DNA of 64,000 nt, taken from contig WGLR01000012.1 of NCBI GenBank assembly GCA_016125475.1, positions 171,231 to 235,230 on the forward strand, written 5' to 3'. The stretch is from Betaproteobacteria bacterium. GTDB lineage: Bacteria > Pseudomonadota > Gammaproteobacteria > Burkholderiales > Ga0077523. The first letter of the stretch is position 1. Every line of letters starts with the position of its first letter. A model generated the notes under the pieces. It made no database searches. It was not told the origin of the DNA and saw nothing but the letters and a program-made list of their open reading frames with translations. Shown piece by piece: positions 8,210 through 17,279 of the stretch. The position numbers and the translations under genes are program-made.

Positions 8210-10357
8210 ATGAAAAAGAGCAAGCTGCTTGTGCTGGTGGCCGTCGTGGCCGTGATCGTGCTGTTCTTCGCACTCGATCTCGGCCGCTTCTTCAGTCTCG
8301 ACTACCTCAAGAGTCAGCAGGATTCCTTCGCGGCGTACTACCACGATCACACCGTCGTCACGCTCGCCGTGTACTTCCTCGTGTACGTCGCCGTCACCGG
8401 CCTGTCCCTTCCCGGCGCGACGGTCCTCACGCTTGCCGCCGGTGCGCTGTTCGGGCTCGTCACGGGCACGATCGTCGTGTCGTTCGCGTCGACGGTCGGC
8501 GCGACCACTGCATTCCTCGCGAGCCGGTTCCTGTTTCGTTCCGCGGTACAGGAACGGTTCGGAGACCGTCTCAGGACGGTCAACGCAGGCGTCGAGCGGG
8601 AGGGGCCTTTCTACCTCCTCACGCTGCGTCTGGTGCCCGTCGTGCCGTTCTTCGTGATCAACCTCGTCATGGGGCTGACGGCCATGAAGGCGCGTACCTT
8701 CTACTGGGTGAGCCAGGTCGGCATGTTCGCGGGTACGGTGGCCTACGTGAACGCCGGGACGCAACTGGGCAGGATCGAAACGCTGCGCGACGTCGCGTCC
8801 CCGGCGCTCATCGGCTCTCTCGTGGCGCTGGGCTTCCTCCCGCTCGTTCTCAAGAAGCTCGTCGAGTTCATCAAGGCACGCAAGGTCTACGCGGGCTGGA
8901 ACAGGCCGAAGCGATTCGACCGGAACCTCGTCGTGATCGGCGCCGGGTCGGCGGGCCTCGTGTCCGCGTACATCGCGGCCGCCGTCAGGGCAAAGGTCAC
9001 CCTGATCGAGAAGCACCGCATGGGCGGGGACTGCCTGAACACGGGGTGCGTGCCGTCGAAGGCGCTGATCAGGTCCGCCAAGTTCCTTTCGCACGTGCAG
9101 CGCTGCCGGGAATTCGGCATCCGTGGCGCGAGTGCGGAGTTCGACTTCGGCGAGGTCATGGCGCGCGTGCAGCGCGTCGTCTCCGAGGTGGCTCCGCACG
9201 ATTCCGTGGAGCGCTATACGGGACTCGGCGTCGAGTGCCTCCAGGGCGAGGCGACGATCACGTCACCGTGGACAGTGGACGTCCGCACGTCGACGGGGAC
9301 TCGCACGCTCACGACCCGTTCCATCGTCGTCGCGGCGGGTGCGCGGCCATTCGTGCCCCCGATCCCCGGCATCGAGGAAACCGGCTACCTGACCTCGGAC
9401 ACGCTCTGGGACATTCGCGAGCTTCCGGCGCGCCTGGTCGTGCTCGGTGGCGGGCCGATCGGTTGCGAACTCGCGCAGGCCTTTGCGCGCTTCGGCTCGA
9501 AGGTGACGCAGGTCGAGATGCTCCCGCGGATCATGATGCGCGAGGATCCCGAGATCTCGGACATGGTCATGGCGCGCTTCCGTGCGGAGGGCGTGGACGT
9601 GCTCGTGAATCACAAGGCCGCACGATTCGCGTTCGAGGGCGGCGAGAAGGTGCTCTACGCCGAGACGGAAGGCCGGGAAGTGAGGATCGCGTTCGACCAG
9701 CTGATCTGTGCGGTGGGGCGGGTCGCGAACACGACGGGCTACGGACTCGAGACGCTCGGGATTCCGACCACGAAGGCGCGCACGGTGGAAGTGAATGCCT
9801 TCATGGCCACGAAATTCCCGAACATCTTCGCGTGCGGCGACGTCGCGGGTCCGTATCAGTTCACGCACACGGCCGCACATACGGCGTGGTACGCGTCGGT
9901 CAACGCGCTCTTCGGCCGGTTCAGGAAGTTCCGCGCTGATTTCTCGGTGATCCCGTGGGCGACCTTCACGGAGCCGGAAGTCGCGCGTGTCGGCCTGAAC
10001 GAGACGGAGGCGCGGGAGAAGGGCGTCGCGTACGAGGTCACGACCTACGGCATGGACGACCTGGACCGTGCCATCGCGGACGGCGAGGCCCACGGCGTCG
10101 TGAAGGTGCTCACGGTGCCGGGGAAGGACAGGATCCTTGGCGTGACGATCGTGGGCGAGCACGCCGGCGATCTCATCGCCGAGTTCGTGGCCGCGATGCG
10201 CCATCGCATCGGTCTGAACAGGATCCTCGGGACCATCCACATCTACCCGACGCTCGCCGAGGCGAACAAGTACGCTGCGGGCAACTGGAAGAAGGCGCAC
10301 GCACCGGAGGCCGCATTGAACTGGCTCGCGCGCTATCACGCCTGGCAGCGCGGCTGA
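8210..10357 (+). CDS. VTT-domain membrane protein fused to FAD-dependent disulfide oxidoreductase
   Basis: A 715-residue fusion starting behind GGAGAGG. Residues 1-225 form a TVP38/TMEM64 (VTT, SNARE-associated) membrane domain with helices at about 5-22, 50-110 and 135-215. Residues 235-715 form a pyridine nucleotide-disulfide oxidoreductase resembling mercuric reductase and dihydrolipoamide dehydrogenase: FAD motif GAGSAG at 244-249, redox pair Cys275/Cys280 in GGDCLNTGCVPSKA, and a second dinucleotide motif GGGPIG. Near the C terminus the usual catalytic HxHPT is HIYPT, so the base histidine is replaced by Tyr. The same fusion recurs beside arsS-type genes in other genomes. It may pass electrons to a thiol or metalloid substrate at the membrane. 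Confidence 0.9.
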   Translation: MKKSKLLVLVAVVAVIVLFFALDLGRFFSLDYLKSQQDSFAAYYHDHTVVTLAVYFLVYVAVTGLSLPGATVLTLAAGALFGLVTGTIVVSFASTVGATTAFLASRFLFRSAVQERFGDRLRTVNAGVEREGPFYLLTLRLVPVVPFFVINLVMGLTAMKARTFYWVSQVGMFAGTVAYVNAGTQLGRIETLRDVASPALIGSLVALGFLPLVLKKLVEFIKARKVYAGWNRPKRFDRNLVVIGAGSAGLVSAYIAAAVRAKVTLIEKHRMGGDCLNTGCVPSKALIRSAKFLSHVQRCREFGIRGASAEFDFGEVMARVQRVVSEVAPHDSVERYTGLGVECLQGEATITSPWTVDVRTSTGTRTLTTRSIVVAAGARPFVPPIPGIEETGYLTSDTLWDIRELPARLVVLGGGPIGCELAQAFARFGSKVTQVEMLPRIMMREDPEISDMVMARFRAEGVDVLVNHKAARFAFEGGEKVLYAETEGREVRIAFDQLICAVGRVANTTGYGLETLGIPTTKARTVEVNAFMATKFPNIFACGDVAGPYQFTHTAAHTAWYASVNALFGRFRKFRADFSVIPWATFTEPEVARVGLNETEAREKGVAYEVTTYGMDDLDRAIADGEAHGVVKVLTVPGKDRILGVTIVGEHAGDLIAEFVAAMRHRIGLNRILGTIHIYPTLAEANKYAAGNWKKAHAPEAALNWLARYHAWQRG

Positions 10358-10522
10358 TTCCGGTCCCCACCTGATTATTCGCGCGACGGCGGTGTCGTGT
10401 TCGACGCCCCCGCCGGGTGGGTGAACGAACGGATGCTGACCGAAGTCTATTCGGGCGTGCAGCCGATGAGCCCAGAGACCCGGGGCGCGACGCCTACCTC
10501 CATCACCCGAACAGGAGTCACG

Positions 10523-11323
10523 ATGTTCAAGAAGCTTGCGTTCGCCATCCTGCTCGCCATCGTTTCCACGGCGGCGTCCGCGTTCGATCACTCCCACGCC
10601 GCCTGGACGGCGCTGCTGAAGAAGCACGTGGTCCTTCTGGACGGCGGCAACGCGTCCCGGGTGGACTATTACGGTTTCGCCACGGACATGCCGGCGCTGC
10701 AGCGCTATCTGGATTCACTGACCGCCGTGTCCCGATCCGAGTACGACGGCTGGACGAAGCCGCAGCGGCTCGCGTTCCTGATCAACGCCTACAACGCGTT
10801 CACGATCGACAAGGTCCTGATGCGCTATCCCGACCTCGAGTCCATCCGGGACTTCGGTCGCTTTTTCGGGAACCCCTGGAAAGACAGGTTCTTCACGCTC
10901 TTCGGCGAATCGGAGAATCTGGACGGCATCGAACAGGGCCTCATCCGTGCACCGGGCGTGTTCGATGAACCGCGAATCCATTTCGCGGTGAACTGCGCGT
11001 CGATCGGTTGTCCGATGCTGCGCGAGGAAGCCTATGTGGCCGCGAGGCTCGATGCCCAGCTCGAGGAGCAGACCCGACGCTTTCTGTCGGACCGTTCGCG
11101 CAACCGCTACCGCGACGGCAGGCTCGAGGTCTCGAAGATCTTCGACTGGTATGCCAAGGATTTCGAAGCGGGTCACCACGGCATCACGTCGGTGCGGCAG
11201 TTTCTCGCCAGGTATGCGGACCTTCTTGCGGATTCCGACGCCGGCCGCGCCGCGGTTCGCGCGCAGAAGGCCGAGATCGACTATCTGGATTACGACTGGT
11301 CCCTCAACGACGTCAAGCACTGA
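10523..11323 (+). CDS. DUF547 domain secreted protein
   Basis: Secreted protein of 266 residues. A signal peptide MFKKLAFAILLAIVSTAASA is followed by the DUF547 domain, with landmarks YYGFATDMPALQRYLDSL, AFLINAYNAFTIDKVL and HFAVNCASIGCPMLREEAY. Start at 10523 is supported by ACAGGAG 7 bases upstream and by the signal peptide; longer in-frame starts are rejected. The NCASIGCP cysteine region is invariant in the family, whose biochemical role is unknown although its fold is related to papain/transglutaminase-like proteins. It follows the VTT fusion, a common arrangement in arsS-associated islands. Confidence 0.88.
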   Translation: MFKKLAFAILLAIVSTAASAFDHSHAAWTALLKKHVVLLDGGNASRVDYYGFATDMPALQRYLDSLTAVSRSEYDGWTKPQRLAFLINAYNAFTIDKVLMRYPDLESIRDFGRFFGNPWKDRFFTLFGESENLDGIEQGLIRAPGVFDEPRIHFAVNCASIGCPMLREEAYVAARLDAQLEEQTRRFLSDRSRNRYRDGRLEVSKIFDWYAKDFEAGHHGITSVRQFLARYADLLADSDAGRAAVRAQKAEIDYLDYDWSLNDVKH

Positions 11324-11398
11324 CGTCCGGGAGGTACACCCACGAAGGGACGGGAGGTCTCCTGTCGTTGTCGTTCGACCCGTCCCGGGCGGGATCTC

Positions 11399-11659
11399 CT
11401 ACATCTGGCCGAAGCGACGCTTCGCGGCCGCGACGCACTTCGCCTTCTGCTCGTCACCGAGCGAATCGCACTTCTTCAAGGCGGCCATGTAGGCGTCCTT
11501 CGAGGTGCTCTGGTTCTGGGTGGACTGATCCTGCGACTCGGTCGAATTGGTCGCGTTGTCCTGACCCTGCTGTTGCGAGTCGGTGTCCGCCGCGAATGCC
11601 ACGCCGCCGAGGGCGAGACCAAGGAACAGTGCGCTGAATGCTGCAACGAGCTTCGTCAT
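11399..11659 (-). CDS. Small secreted protein, Gln/Ser/Thr-rich
   Basis: An 86-residue protein with a clear signal peptide (MTKLVAAFSALFLGLALGGVAFAA, cleaved near residue 24), then a low-complexity Gln/Asn/Ser/Thr/Asp linker at 25-53 and a short basic domain with two cysteines, KKCDSLGDEQKAKCVAAAKRRFGQ, at about 62-85. The Cys pair spacing suggests one disulfide and recalls PsiF-type repeats. A GAGGTAACACC ribosome site precedes the start. Function unknown; probably periplasmic. Confidence 0.75.
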   Translation of the reverse strand: MTKLVAAFSALFLGLALGGVAFAADTDSQQQGQDNATNSTESQDQSTQNQSTSKDAYMAALKKCDSLGDEQKAKCVAAAKRRFGQM

Positions 11660-11997
11660 GGTGTTACCTCACTGTAGGTGTTCGGTAAGTGATGGCGCCC
11701 GCGAGACGCGACATTCGAACAGCGGGTGGTTACACGGCGAAAGTGCGTCTGGCACCCGTCGTCGTGGCCTGCGTCTCGTCGTGCGTTTGCGGGGTCGTTT
11801 CTCGTCGTCCGTCTCGCGACGGTCCGCGATCGACGCCCCTGGTCATGCGATCCGCATGTTCCGGGCCAGAGAGGGGTTCTGACGGTCTGCAGGAGCGCAC
11901 TGCCCCGGCATCGAGGCAGTGGTGAACGACTGGCTGTACCGGGCCTCGCTCGCAGGGCACGCGAGGGTCGTGAACGCGTGCCGCGTGATCGTGCGGC
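11660..11997. other. Intergenic region without a gene
   Basis: This 338-base gap lies between two minus-strand genes, the S41 protease (ending at 11998) and the small secreted protein (starting at 11659). It should carry the promoter of the latter. Short open frames are present on both strands but none has a ribosome site or recognisable product. I see no terminator with a T tract. Confidence 0.45.
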
Positions 11998-13407
11998 TCA
12001 GCTCCGAAGCGAGGCGTGCGAGAGGATCTCGATCGCGCGCTGCAACTGGGGATCCGCGGTGTCGACCCCCGATTTCGGCAGGGAACTGTTGTCGATCGGC
12101 GTCGCTTCGACCCCGGCGCTTGTGTGCGTGCGGTCGACGACGTCGTGAATCTGCGCCGGATCCGTCGCTGGCACGGCACTGGCGTCCGCGGAGCGGATCG
12201 TTCCATCGACGATCACGTCCGGCCGGATCCCCTTGCCATCGATCGCCCGGCCCGCCGGGGTGAGATAGCGTGCCGTGGTGAGCTTGAGCGCCGTGCCATC
12301 GCCCAGCGGGATGACGACCTGGACCGAGCCCTTGCCGAAGGTCTGCGTTCCCACGACGGTCGCCCGCTTGTGATCCTGCAGGGCGCCCGTGAGAATCTCG
12401 GCCGCGGAGGCCGATCCGCCGTTGACGAGAACGACCATCGGAATCGAGCGGAGTGCCGCCAGTGACGCGGCATGATCGTAGGCGTCGTCGGACGCATCGG
12501 GATCGCGCGGCGCGTACAGCGTCATGTTGGCCTGTCGCGATGCGCCCTGCGTCGTGACGACCAGTGTGTTGGACGGCAGAAACAGGCCCGCCACGTCGAC
12601 TGCCGCGGTCATCAGGCCACCGGGATTGTCCCGGAGATCCAGGACGAGGCCCGTGACGAGCGCGCCGCGCGTCGCCACGATGTTGCCGAGGGACGACGCA
12701 GTCTCGACGGGTGTGCGTCGGGTGAACTGGCGAATTCGTATGTAAGCATAGGCGGAATCGAGGAAATCGGCTTGCACGCTGGGGGGGTGGATGGTGGCGC
12801 GGACGAGCGACACGACGCGGGGCAGGGAATCCCCGCCCCGAATGATGGTCACTGTCACGGGGGTGTCCGGCCTGCCGCGCGCGCGCTCGACCGCCTGGTC
12901 CAGCGTCATGCCTGCAACGTCCACGCCGTCGATCTTCGCGATGAGGTCGCCGGCGCGGATTCCGCCGTCATGGGCCGGTGTGCCGGGTCGGACGCGAACG
13001 ATCTCGATGAACCGCCCCGCCTTCCGCACCTCGATGCCGATGCCACCGAACCGTCCGACCGTCTGCTGCTGCAGCAGACGGTATTCGTCGGCATCGAGGA
13101 ACATCGAGTGGGGGTCGAGCGACGTGAGTATGCTGTGGATCGCGGCCGCGTACAGCTTCTCCTCGTTGACGGGATCCACGTACCGTCCCTTTATCGCGTC
13201 GACGATGCGTCCGAATGCGGCGAGCCGCGCGATGTCGGGAGAGGAGGCCGCCTCGTCGGCGCCATGTGCCGCGGCTGCGCCGATCAGAAGGGCGGTCGCG
13301 AGAATGCGGAGAGCCTGGCGGCCGAAGGTGCGGGTGAGTCTGACGATTTCCATGTGTGCTGCCGTTCGTGAATGGGGGCCGGTGCGCGGATACGCTGTCC
13401 CGTTCAT
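11998..13407 (-). CDS. S41 family C-terminal processing peptidase
   Basis: Periplasmic, membrane-anchored serine protease of the CtpA/Prc family, about 469 residues. After a hydrophobic segment (RILATALLIGAAAAHG) it shows the N-terminal helical region with SLDPHSMFLDADEY, a PDZ domain (FGGIGIEVRKAGRFIEI to about TVTIIRGG), and the protease core with catalytic Ser in VNGGSASAAEI and Lys in GTQTFGKGSVQ. The ATG at 13407 is preferred because GGAAGGGAAG lies upstream; an ATG at 13353 would also keep the signal anchor. The C-terminal 60 residues are a low-conservation tail. Such enzymes trim C termini of envelope proteins and murein hydrolase regulators. Confidence 0.9.
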   Translation of the reverse strand: MNGTAYPRTGPHSRTAAHMEIVRLTRTFGRQALRILATALLIGAAAAHGADEAASSPDIARLAAFGRIVDAIKGRYVDPVNEEKLYAAAIHSILTSLDPHSMFLDADEYRLLQQQTVGRFGGIGIEVRKAGRFIEIVRVRPGTPAHDGGIRAGDLIAKIDGVDVAGMTLDQAVERARGRPDTPVTVTIIRGGDSLPRVVSLVRATIHPPSVQADFLDSAYAYIRIRQFTRRTPVETASSLGNIVATRGALVTGLVLDLRDNPGGLMTAAVDVAGLFLPSNTLVVTTQGASRQANMTLYAPRDPDASDDAYDHAASLAALRSIPMVVLVNGGSASAAEILTGALQDHKRATVVGTQTFGKGSVQVVIPLGDGTALKLTTARYLTPAGRAIDGKGIRPDVIVDGTIRSADASAVPATDPAQIHDVVDRTHTSAGVEATPIDNSSLPKSGVDTADPQLQRAIEILSHASLRS

Positions 13408-13739
13408 CGTTACGGATCTTCCCTTCCGGACTTGAGGCCGGGCACGCACATGGTAGCCCGGACCGGCGCAATTCGCTGCCCCGCAAGGGAAAACGCGGAT
13501 CATGCCTTGTGGTGTACAGCGTTGTGTAACGTTTTTTCGTGCATGTTTCGGGCTGGCCCGCCACGTGAGTCCTCACGCACGTGGCATGAAAGCATCCGTG
13601 CCGCAGGAGCGCGCGGCCGAGTGCCTGACGTCGGGCGATGCGCGCGGGCGGGCCACCCGTCCCGCGTGGCTCGTCGCTTATACTCGTCGCGCAGTCATGA
13701 TGACGACGAATGCTGCGATTGCCTGCGGGAGGAACATCA
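13408..13739. other. Divergent promoter region
   Basis: The 332 bases between the S41 protease (minus) and the thiol-dioxygenase-like gene (plus) must contain two divergent promoters. A 6-base inverted repeat (CCGGGC at 13438-13443, GCCCGG at 13456-13461) and a run of six T at about 13530-13535 after a short CGTT/AACG hairpin are the only visible structures. No gene is supportable. Confidence 0.45.
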
Positions 13740-14330
13740 ATGGAACGCACGAGCGAACGTGCGCGCGAGGTCGACGCCGCCATGGCGGACATCCGCGCAA
13801 TCGAGGAACGCGACGGGGTGACACGGGAGAGCATCGCCGCGATCCGGGCGCGGCTGCTGCAACTGGCTGCCCGCACGGATCTGTTCACGCCGGAGGATTT
13901 TCCGCCCCCGGGCGAGGGCGATGCGCGCAACTCGTGTCTGTACCGGCTCCACGAGGACGAGCAGCACAGATTCGCCTTGTACGCGAACTCGACGAGCGGC
14001 AAGCGTTCGTCGCCGCCGCACAACCACACGACGTGGGCAGTGATCGTCGGCGTGTCGGGTGGCGACGAACTGAACCGGTTCTACGACCGGACCGACGACG
14101 GCGGCGTGCGCGAGAAGGGGCAGGCCGTCGTACGTGCGGGTACGGGCGTCGCGTTCATGCCCGACGACATCCACTCGATCCACATCGAGGCACCCGTGCT
14201 GAACTTCCACCTCTACGGCCTCGGTCTCGAACAGCTCACGCGCCGTGAGTACTACAAGCCCGCGGAGCACGCGTGGTCGGTCTTTCCGCCGCACTCGGAC
14301 ATCCGCGAAGCCAGGCCGGGGCGGTCGTGA
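13740..14330 (+). CDS. Cysteine dioxygenase-like cupin (thiol dioxygenase family)
   Basis: A 196-residue single-domain cupin related to cysteine dioxygenase and 3-mercaptopropionate dioxygenase, non-heme iron enzymes that oxidise thiols to sulfinates. The iron ligands are probably His94 and His96 (PPHNHTTWAV) and His145 (DDIHSIHI), the three-histidine set of the family. Start at 13740 follows GGGAGGAA. The next gene begins at its stop (GTGA overlap) and encodes rhodanese domains, so a joint role in organic sulfur oxidation is likely. The exact thiol substrate cannot be told. Confidence 0.82.
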   Translation: MERTSERAREVDAAMADIRAIEERDGVTRESIAAIRARLLQLAARTDLFTPEDFPPPGEGDARNSCLYRLHEDEQHRFALYANSTSGKRSSPPHNHTTWAVIVGVSGGDELNRFYDRTDDGGVREKGQAVVRAGTGVAFMPDDIHSIHIEAPVLNFHLYGLGLEQLTRREYYKPAEHAWSVFPPHSDIREARPGRS

Positions 14331-15934
14331 GCGGTCGCATCGATCCCGTCACCCTGCGGGCGTGGCTGCTCGACGGTCACGAGCTCGCGTTGCTGGATGT
14401 GCGGGAACAGGGTGTCCACTATCGGGGCCACCCCTTTTTCGCGTGCTCCCTGCCGCTTTCCCGCCTCGAACTCATGGTGACCGATCTCGTGCCCAGACCG
14501 TCCGTCCGCCTGGTGCTGCTGGACGGTGGCGACGGGGAAGCGCTGGCCGACCGGGCCGCGTCGAAGCTCGCGGCGCTCGGCTATTCGGACGTCTGGATTC
14601 TGGAAGGGGGTTGTCGCGCCTGGGCTGCGGACGGGGGCGAGCTGTTCAGCGGCGTGAACGTTCCGTCGAAGGCGTTCGGCGAATTCGTGGAGCACCACTT
14701 CGACACGCCCCGCATGCCGCCTGCGGACGTACGGCGCATCGCCGGCTCCGGACGGAAGGTCGTGATCCTCGATTCGCGCCCGTTCGCGGAATATCACCGC
14801 ATGAACATTCCCGGCGGGATCGACGTCCCGGGCGCCGAACTCGCGTACCGGGTCCACGATCTCGCGCCCGACCCCGACACGCTCGTCGTCGTGAACTGCG
14901 CGGGCCGCACGCGCAGCATCATCGGCTGTCAGTCGCTCCGCAACGCGGGCATTCCGAACGAGGTCGTCGCGCTGAAGGACGGCACGATGGGCTGGGACCT
15001 GGCGGGCTTCGAATGTGAACGTGGTGCCACGCGCGTCGCACCGCCGCCTTCGCCGGCCGGACTGGCCAGGGCGCGGCAGGCCGCCGAGCGCGTGGCCAAG
15101 CGCTTCCAGGTCAGGTTCGTCACGCGGGAGATCGCGCAGGCGTGGCTCCGGGACGCTACCCGGACGACCTTCCTGCTCGACGTCCGCTCGCGGGAAGAGT
15201 ACGAGCTGGAGCACATCGACGGCTCGCGCCACGCACCAGGCGGACAGGTGGTTCAGGCCACGGACGAGTACGTGGGCGTCCGAAATGGCCGCGTGATCCT
15301 CGTGGATCCCGCGCGCGTGCGCGCGGTGATGACCGCTTCGTGGCTCAACCAGATGGGATGGGACGACGTGCACGTGCTCGAACCGGACGGCAGCACCGGA
15401 TTCGAGGGCTGGACCACGGTGAACGGGCCGCGGAGCGCGCCCGTCGCAGGTGGCCTGCCGCCCTGCCGGACGATCGATCCGGAATCGCTGGCGTCGCGGC
15501 TTGGCGAACCGGGTGTCGACGTCGTCGATCTCGCGACGAGTCTGAAGTACCGCGACCGTCACGTGCCGGGCGCATGGTGGGCCGTCCGCGCCCGCCTGGA
15601 AGAAGCCCGGGCGCACGTGCGGGAGGCGCGAATGCTCGTCCTCACATCGGAAGACGGCATCCTCGCGATGCTGGCCGCCCCCGAGGCCGCCGCGCTCTGG
15701 CCTGACGCAGCGGTGAGCGTGCTGGCCGGCGGCAATGCCGGCTGGGTTTCGAAGGGACTGGATACGGAAACGGGCATCGCGCGCACGACCACGTCGACGG
15801 ACGACGTCTGGTACAAGCCCTACGACCACGCGAAGGACTACGAGAAGTACGCGCGCGAGTACCTGACGTGGGAGGTGGCGCTCGTCGAGCAGATCCGGCG
15901 CGATCCGACGATCCGCTTCAGGTCCTACGACTGA
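14327..15934 (+). CDS. Protein with four tandem rhodanese domains
   Basis: A 535-residue cytoplasmic protein of four rhodanese-like domains at roughly 3-107, 125-235, 265-370 and 385-495, with a short tail ending EYLTWEVALVEQIRRDP. Only domain 2 keeps the sulfur-accepting cysteine loop (NCAGRTRS, Cys191). The equivalent loops in domains 1, 3 and 4 read LDGGDGE, VDPARVR and TSEDGIL, so these are probably structural or binding modules. The GTG start at 14327 overlaps the stop of the dioxygenase gene, implying translational coupling. Likely role: sulfane sulfur transfer downstream of, or feeding, the thiol dioxygenase. Confidence 0.88.
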   Translation: MSGRIDPVTLRAWLLDGHELALLDVREQGVHYRGHPFFACSLPLSRLELMVTDLVPRPSVRLVLLDGGDGEALADRAASKLAALGYSDVWILEGGCRAWAADGGELFSGVNVPSKAFGEFVEHHFDTPRMPPADVRRIAGSGRKVVILDSRPFAEYHRMNIPGGIDVPGAELAYRVHDLAPDPDTLVVVNCAGRTRSIIGCQSLRNAGIPNEVVALKDGTMGWDLAGFECERGATRVAPPPSPAGLARARQAAERVAKRFQVRFVTREIAQAWLRDATRTTFLLDVRSREEYELEHIDGSRHAPGGQVVQATDEYVGVRNGRVILVDPARVRAVMTASWLNQMGWDDVHVLEPDGSTGFEGWTTVNGPRSAPVAGGLPPCRTIDPESLASRLGEPGVDVVDLATSLKYRDRHVPGAWWAVRARLEEARAHVREARMLVLTSEDGILAMLAAPEAAALWPDAAVSVLAGGNAGWVSKGLDTETGIARTTTSTDDVWYKPYDHAKDYEKYAREYLTWEVALVEQIRRDPTIRFRSYD

Positions 15935-16015
15935 TGCCCGACGCGGCCGGTGCGCCGTAGCCGAGTCCCCGTTGGTATGCTGTCCGGTCGCGTTCACATG
16001 CAGGGGGGTACCGCC

Positions 16016-16849
16016 ATGACTTCTTCCCGCGCCAGGTCGCTTCCACACGCGGAGACCGTCACGGATGCCGGCGCGTCGCACCCGTGGCTCACGATGGTTC
16101 ACGGCGCTTCCCAGCACGGTGGGCTTTTCAGCGCGCAGATCGACGCGTTCCGTGCCGACTACCGTCTGTTGCTCGTCGACCTGCCGGGGCACGGCGGCTC
16201 GGCCTCCATGCCGGGCCCCTATGGCCTGGTCGAATACACGCGTGCGGTCCTCGCGGCGATCGACGCGGCCGGTGTCGAACGCACGCACTTCTGGGGGACC
16301 CACACGGGTGCGGGCGTGGGTCTGCGGCTCGCGGCCGCGCACCGCGGAATGATCGCGTCGCTGGTTCTCGAAGGTGCCGTGCTGCCGGGTGTGGAGATGC
16401 CGTACGTGGGTGCGGCGATCGCGCGAGCCCGGGCGACCGCGCGTGAGCAGGGGATGCAGGCAGCGCGCGAAGAGTGGTTCCGCGAGTCGCGCTGGTTCGA
16501 CGTGATGCGAGCCCGGCCCGACGAGTGCCGCGCCCGTGCGCACCGGGATCTCCTCGCCGGTTTCGAAGGCCGCCCCTGGCTCGACGAGACGCCGGCCGAG
16601 ACCGTTCCTTCGATCCGGCCGGATCTCCCCCGCATCGTGCAGCCGGTGCTGCTCGTGAACGGCGAGCACGATCTCGACGAATTCCTGCAGGCGGCCACCG
16701 AACTCGAAGCCACATTGCCGCACGTCGAACGCGTCTCCGTCCCGCACGCGGGCGGGTTTCCGCTCTGGGAGTACCCGCTCGAAGTGAACCGGATCGTGAA
16801 GGCGTTCCTCGACCGCCAGCCCCACCCGGACCAGCGGGGCGGGCGATGA
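16016..16849 (+). CDS. Alpha/beta hydrolase with atypical nucleophile elbow
   Basis: A 277-residue alpha/beta hydrolase fold protein. The oxyanion HGASQHGG (residues 29-36), DLPGHGGS at 55-62, an acid-turn region VNGEHDLDEF and C-terminal PHAGGFPLWEYP follow family order. The nucleophile elbow reads GTHTG (94-98) where GxSxG is expected, placing His96 at the catalytic position. Related GSHTGA elbows occur in other uncharacterised hydrolases, so this may be a distinct subfamily. Start at 16016 follows CAGGGGGG. It lies 81 bases after the rhodanese gene and may be in the same unit. Confidence 0.82.
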   Translation: MTSSRARSLPHAETVTDAGASHPWLTMVHGASQHGGLFSAQIDAFRADYRLLLVDLPGHGGSASMPGPYGLVEYTRAVLAAIDAAGVERTHFWGTHTGAGVGLRLAAAHRGMIASLVLEGAVLPGVEMPYVGAAIARARATAREQGMQAAREEWFRESRWFDVMRARPDECRARAHRDLLAGFEGRPWLDETPAETVPSIRPDLPRIVQPVLLVNGEHDLDEFLQAATELEATLPHVERVSVPHAGGFPLWEYPLEVNRIVKAFLDRQPHPDQRGGR

Positions 16850-16883
16850 CGATCCTGTATTCCGTTCACCGAAGCGACCCTTG

Positions 16884-17198
16884 ATGCGTCGACGTCCGCA
16901 GCTTGTCGCGTCCACGGTACTCGCCGTGCTGCTGCAGGGCTGCGTGTTCGTCCCGAGGACCGTCGAGAGATACGATCCGGGGTGCCGCATCGTGGAGCGG
17001 CACATGGAACTCGAAGCCGTGCAGATCGCGTCGATCCAGAGCTGCAGCAACAGCGACTGCGGATTTGCGCTTGCCCTCGTCGGTGCGACGGCGGCCACGA
17101 GCGCGGTCGTCTCCGGCAGCATCGTGATCGTCGGCAACGTCGTCTACTGGTTCGAGAAGCAGGGCCAGTGCACGCGCGAAACCGAGCCTCCGTCCTGA
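16884..17198 (+). CDS. Small lipoprotein, function unknown
   Basis: A 104-residue protein with a lipoprotein signal: basic start MRRRPQ, hydrophobic VASTVLAVLL and lipobox LLQGC at about residues 16-20. The mature part has several cysteines (CRIVERH, SCSNSDCGF, QCTRE) and a second hydrophobic stretch LALVGATAATSAVVSGSIVIVGNVV, so it may span or lie on the membrane. No family recognised. Confidence 0.68.
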   Translation: MRRRPQLVASTVLAVLLQGCVFVPRTVERYDPGCRIVERHMELEAVQIASIQSCSNSDCGFALALVGATAATSAVVSGSIVIVGNVVYWFEKQGQCTRETEPPS

Positions 17199-17279
17199 CT
17201 GGCCGGCATGGGTATCGTCGTGCCGTCCGCTGCCGGCGGAAATTTGCCCCGCATGCAGCGGACACAATAGACTCGGTCC

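Noticed and set aside
14252-17137. A long open frame on the minus strand (961 codons) across the cupin, rhodanese, hydrolase and lipoprotein genes.
   Set aside because: The plus-strand genes have clear families. The antisense product is rich in Arg/His/Val/Asp without domains, as expected from GC-biased codon third positions.
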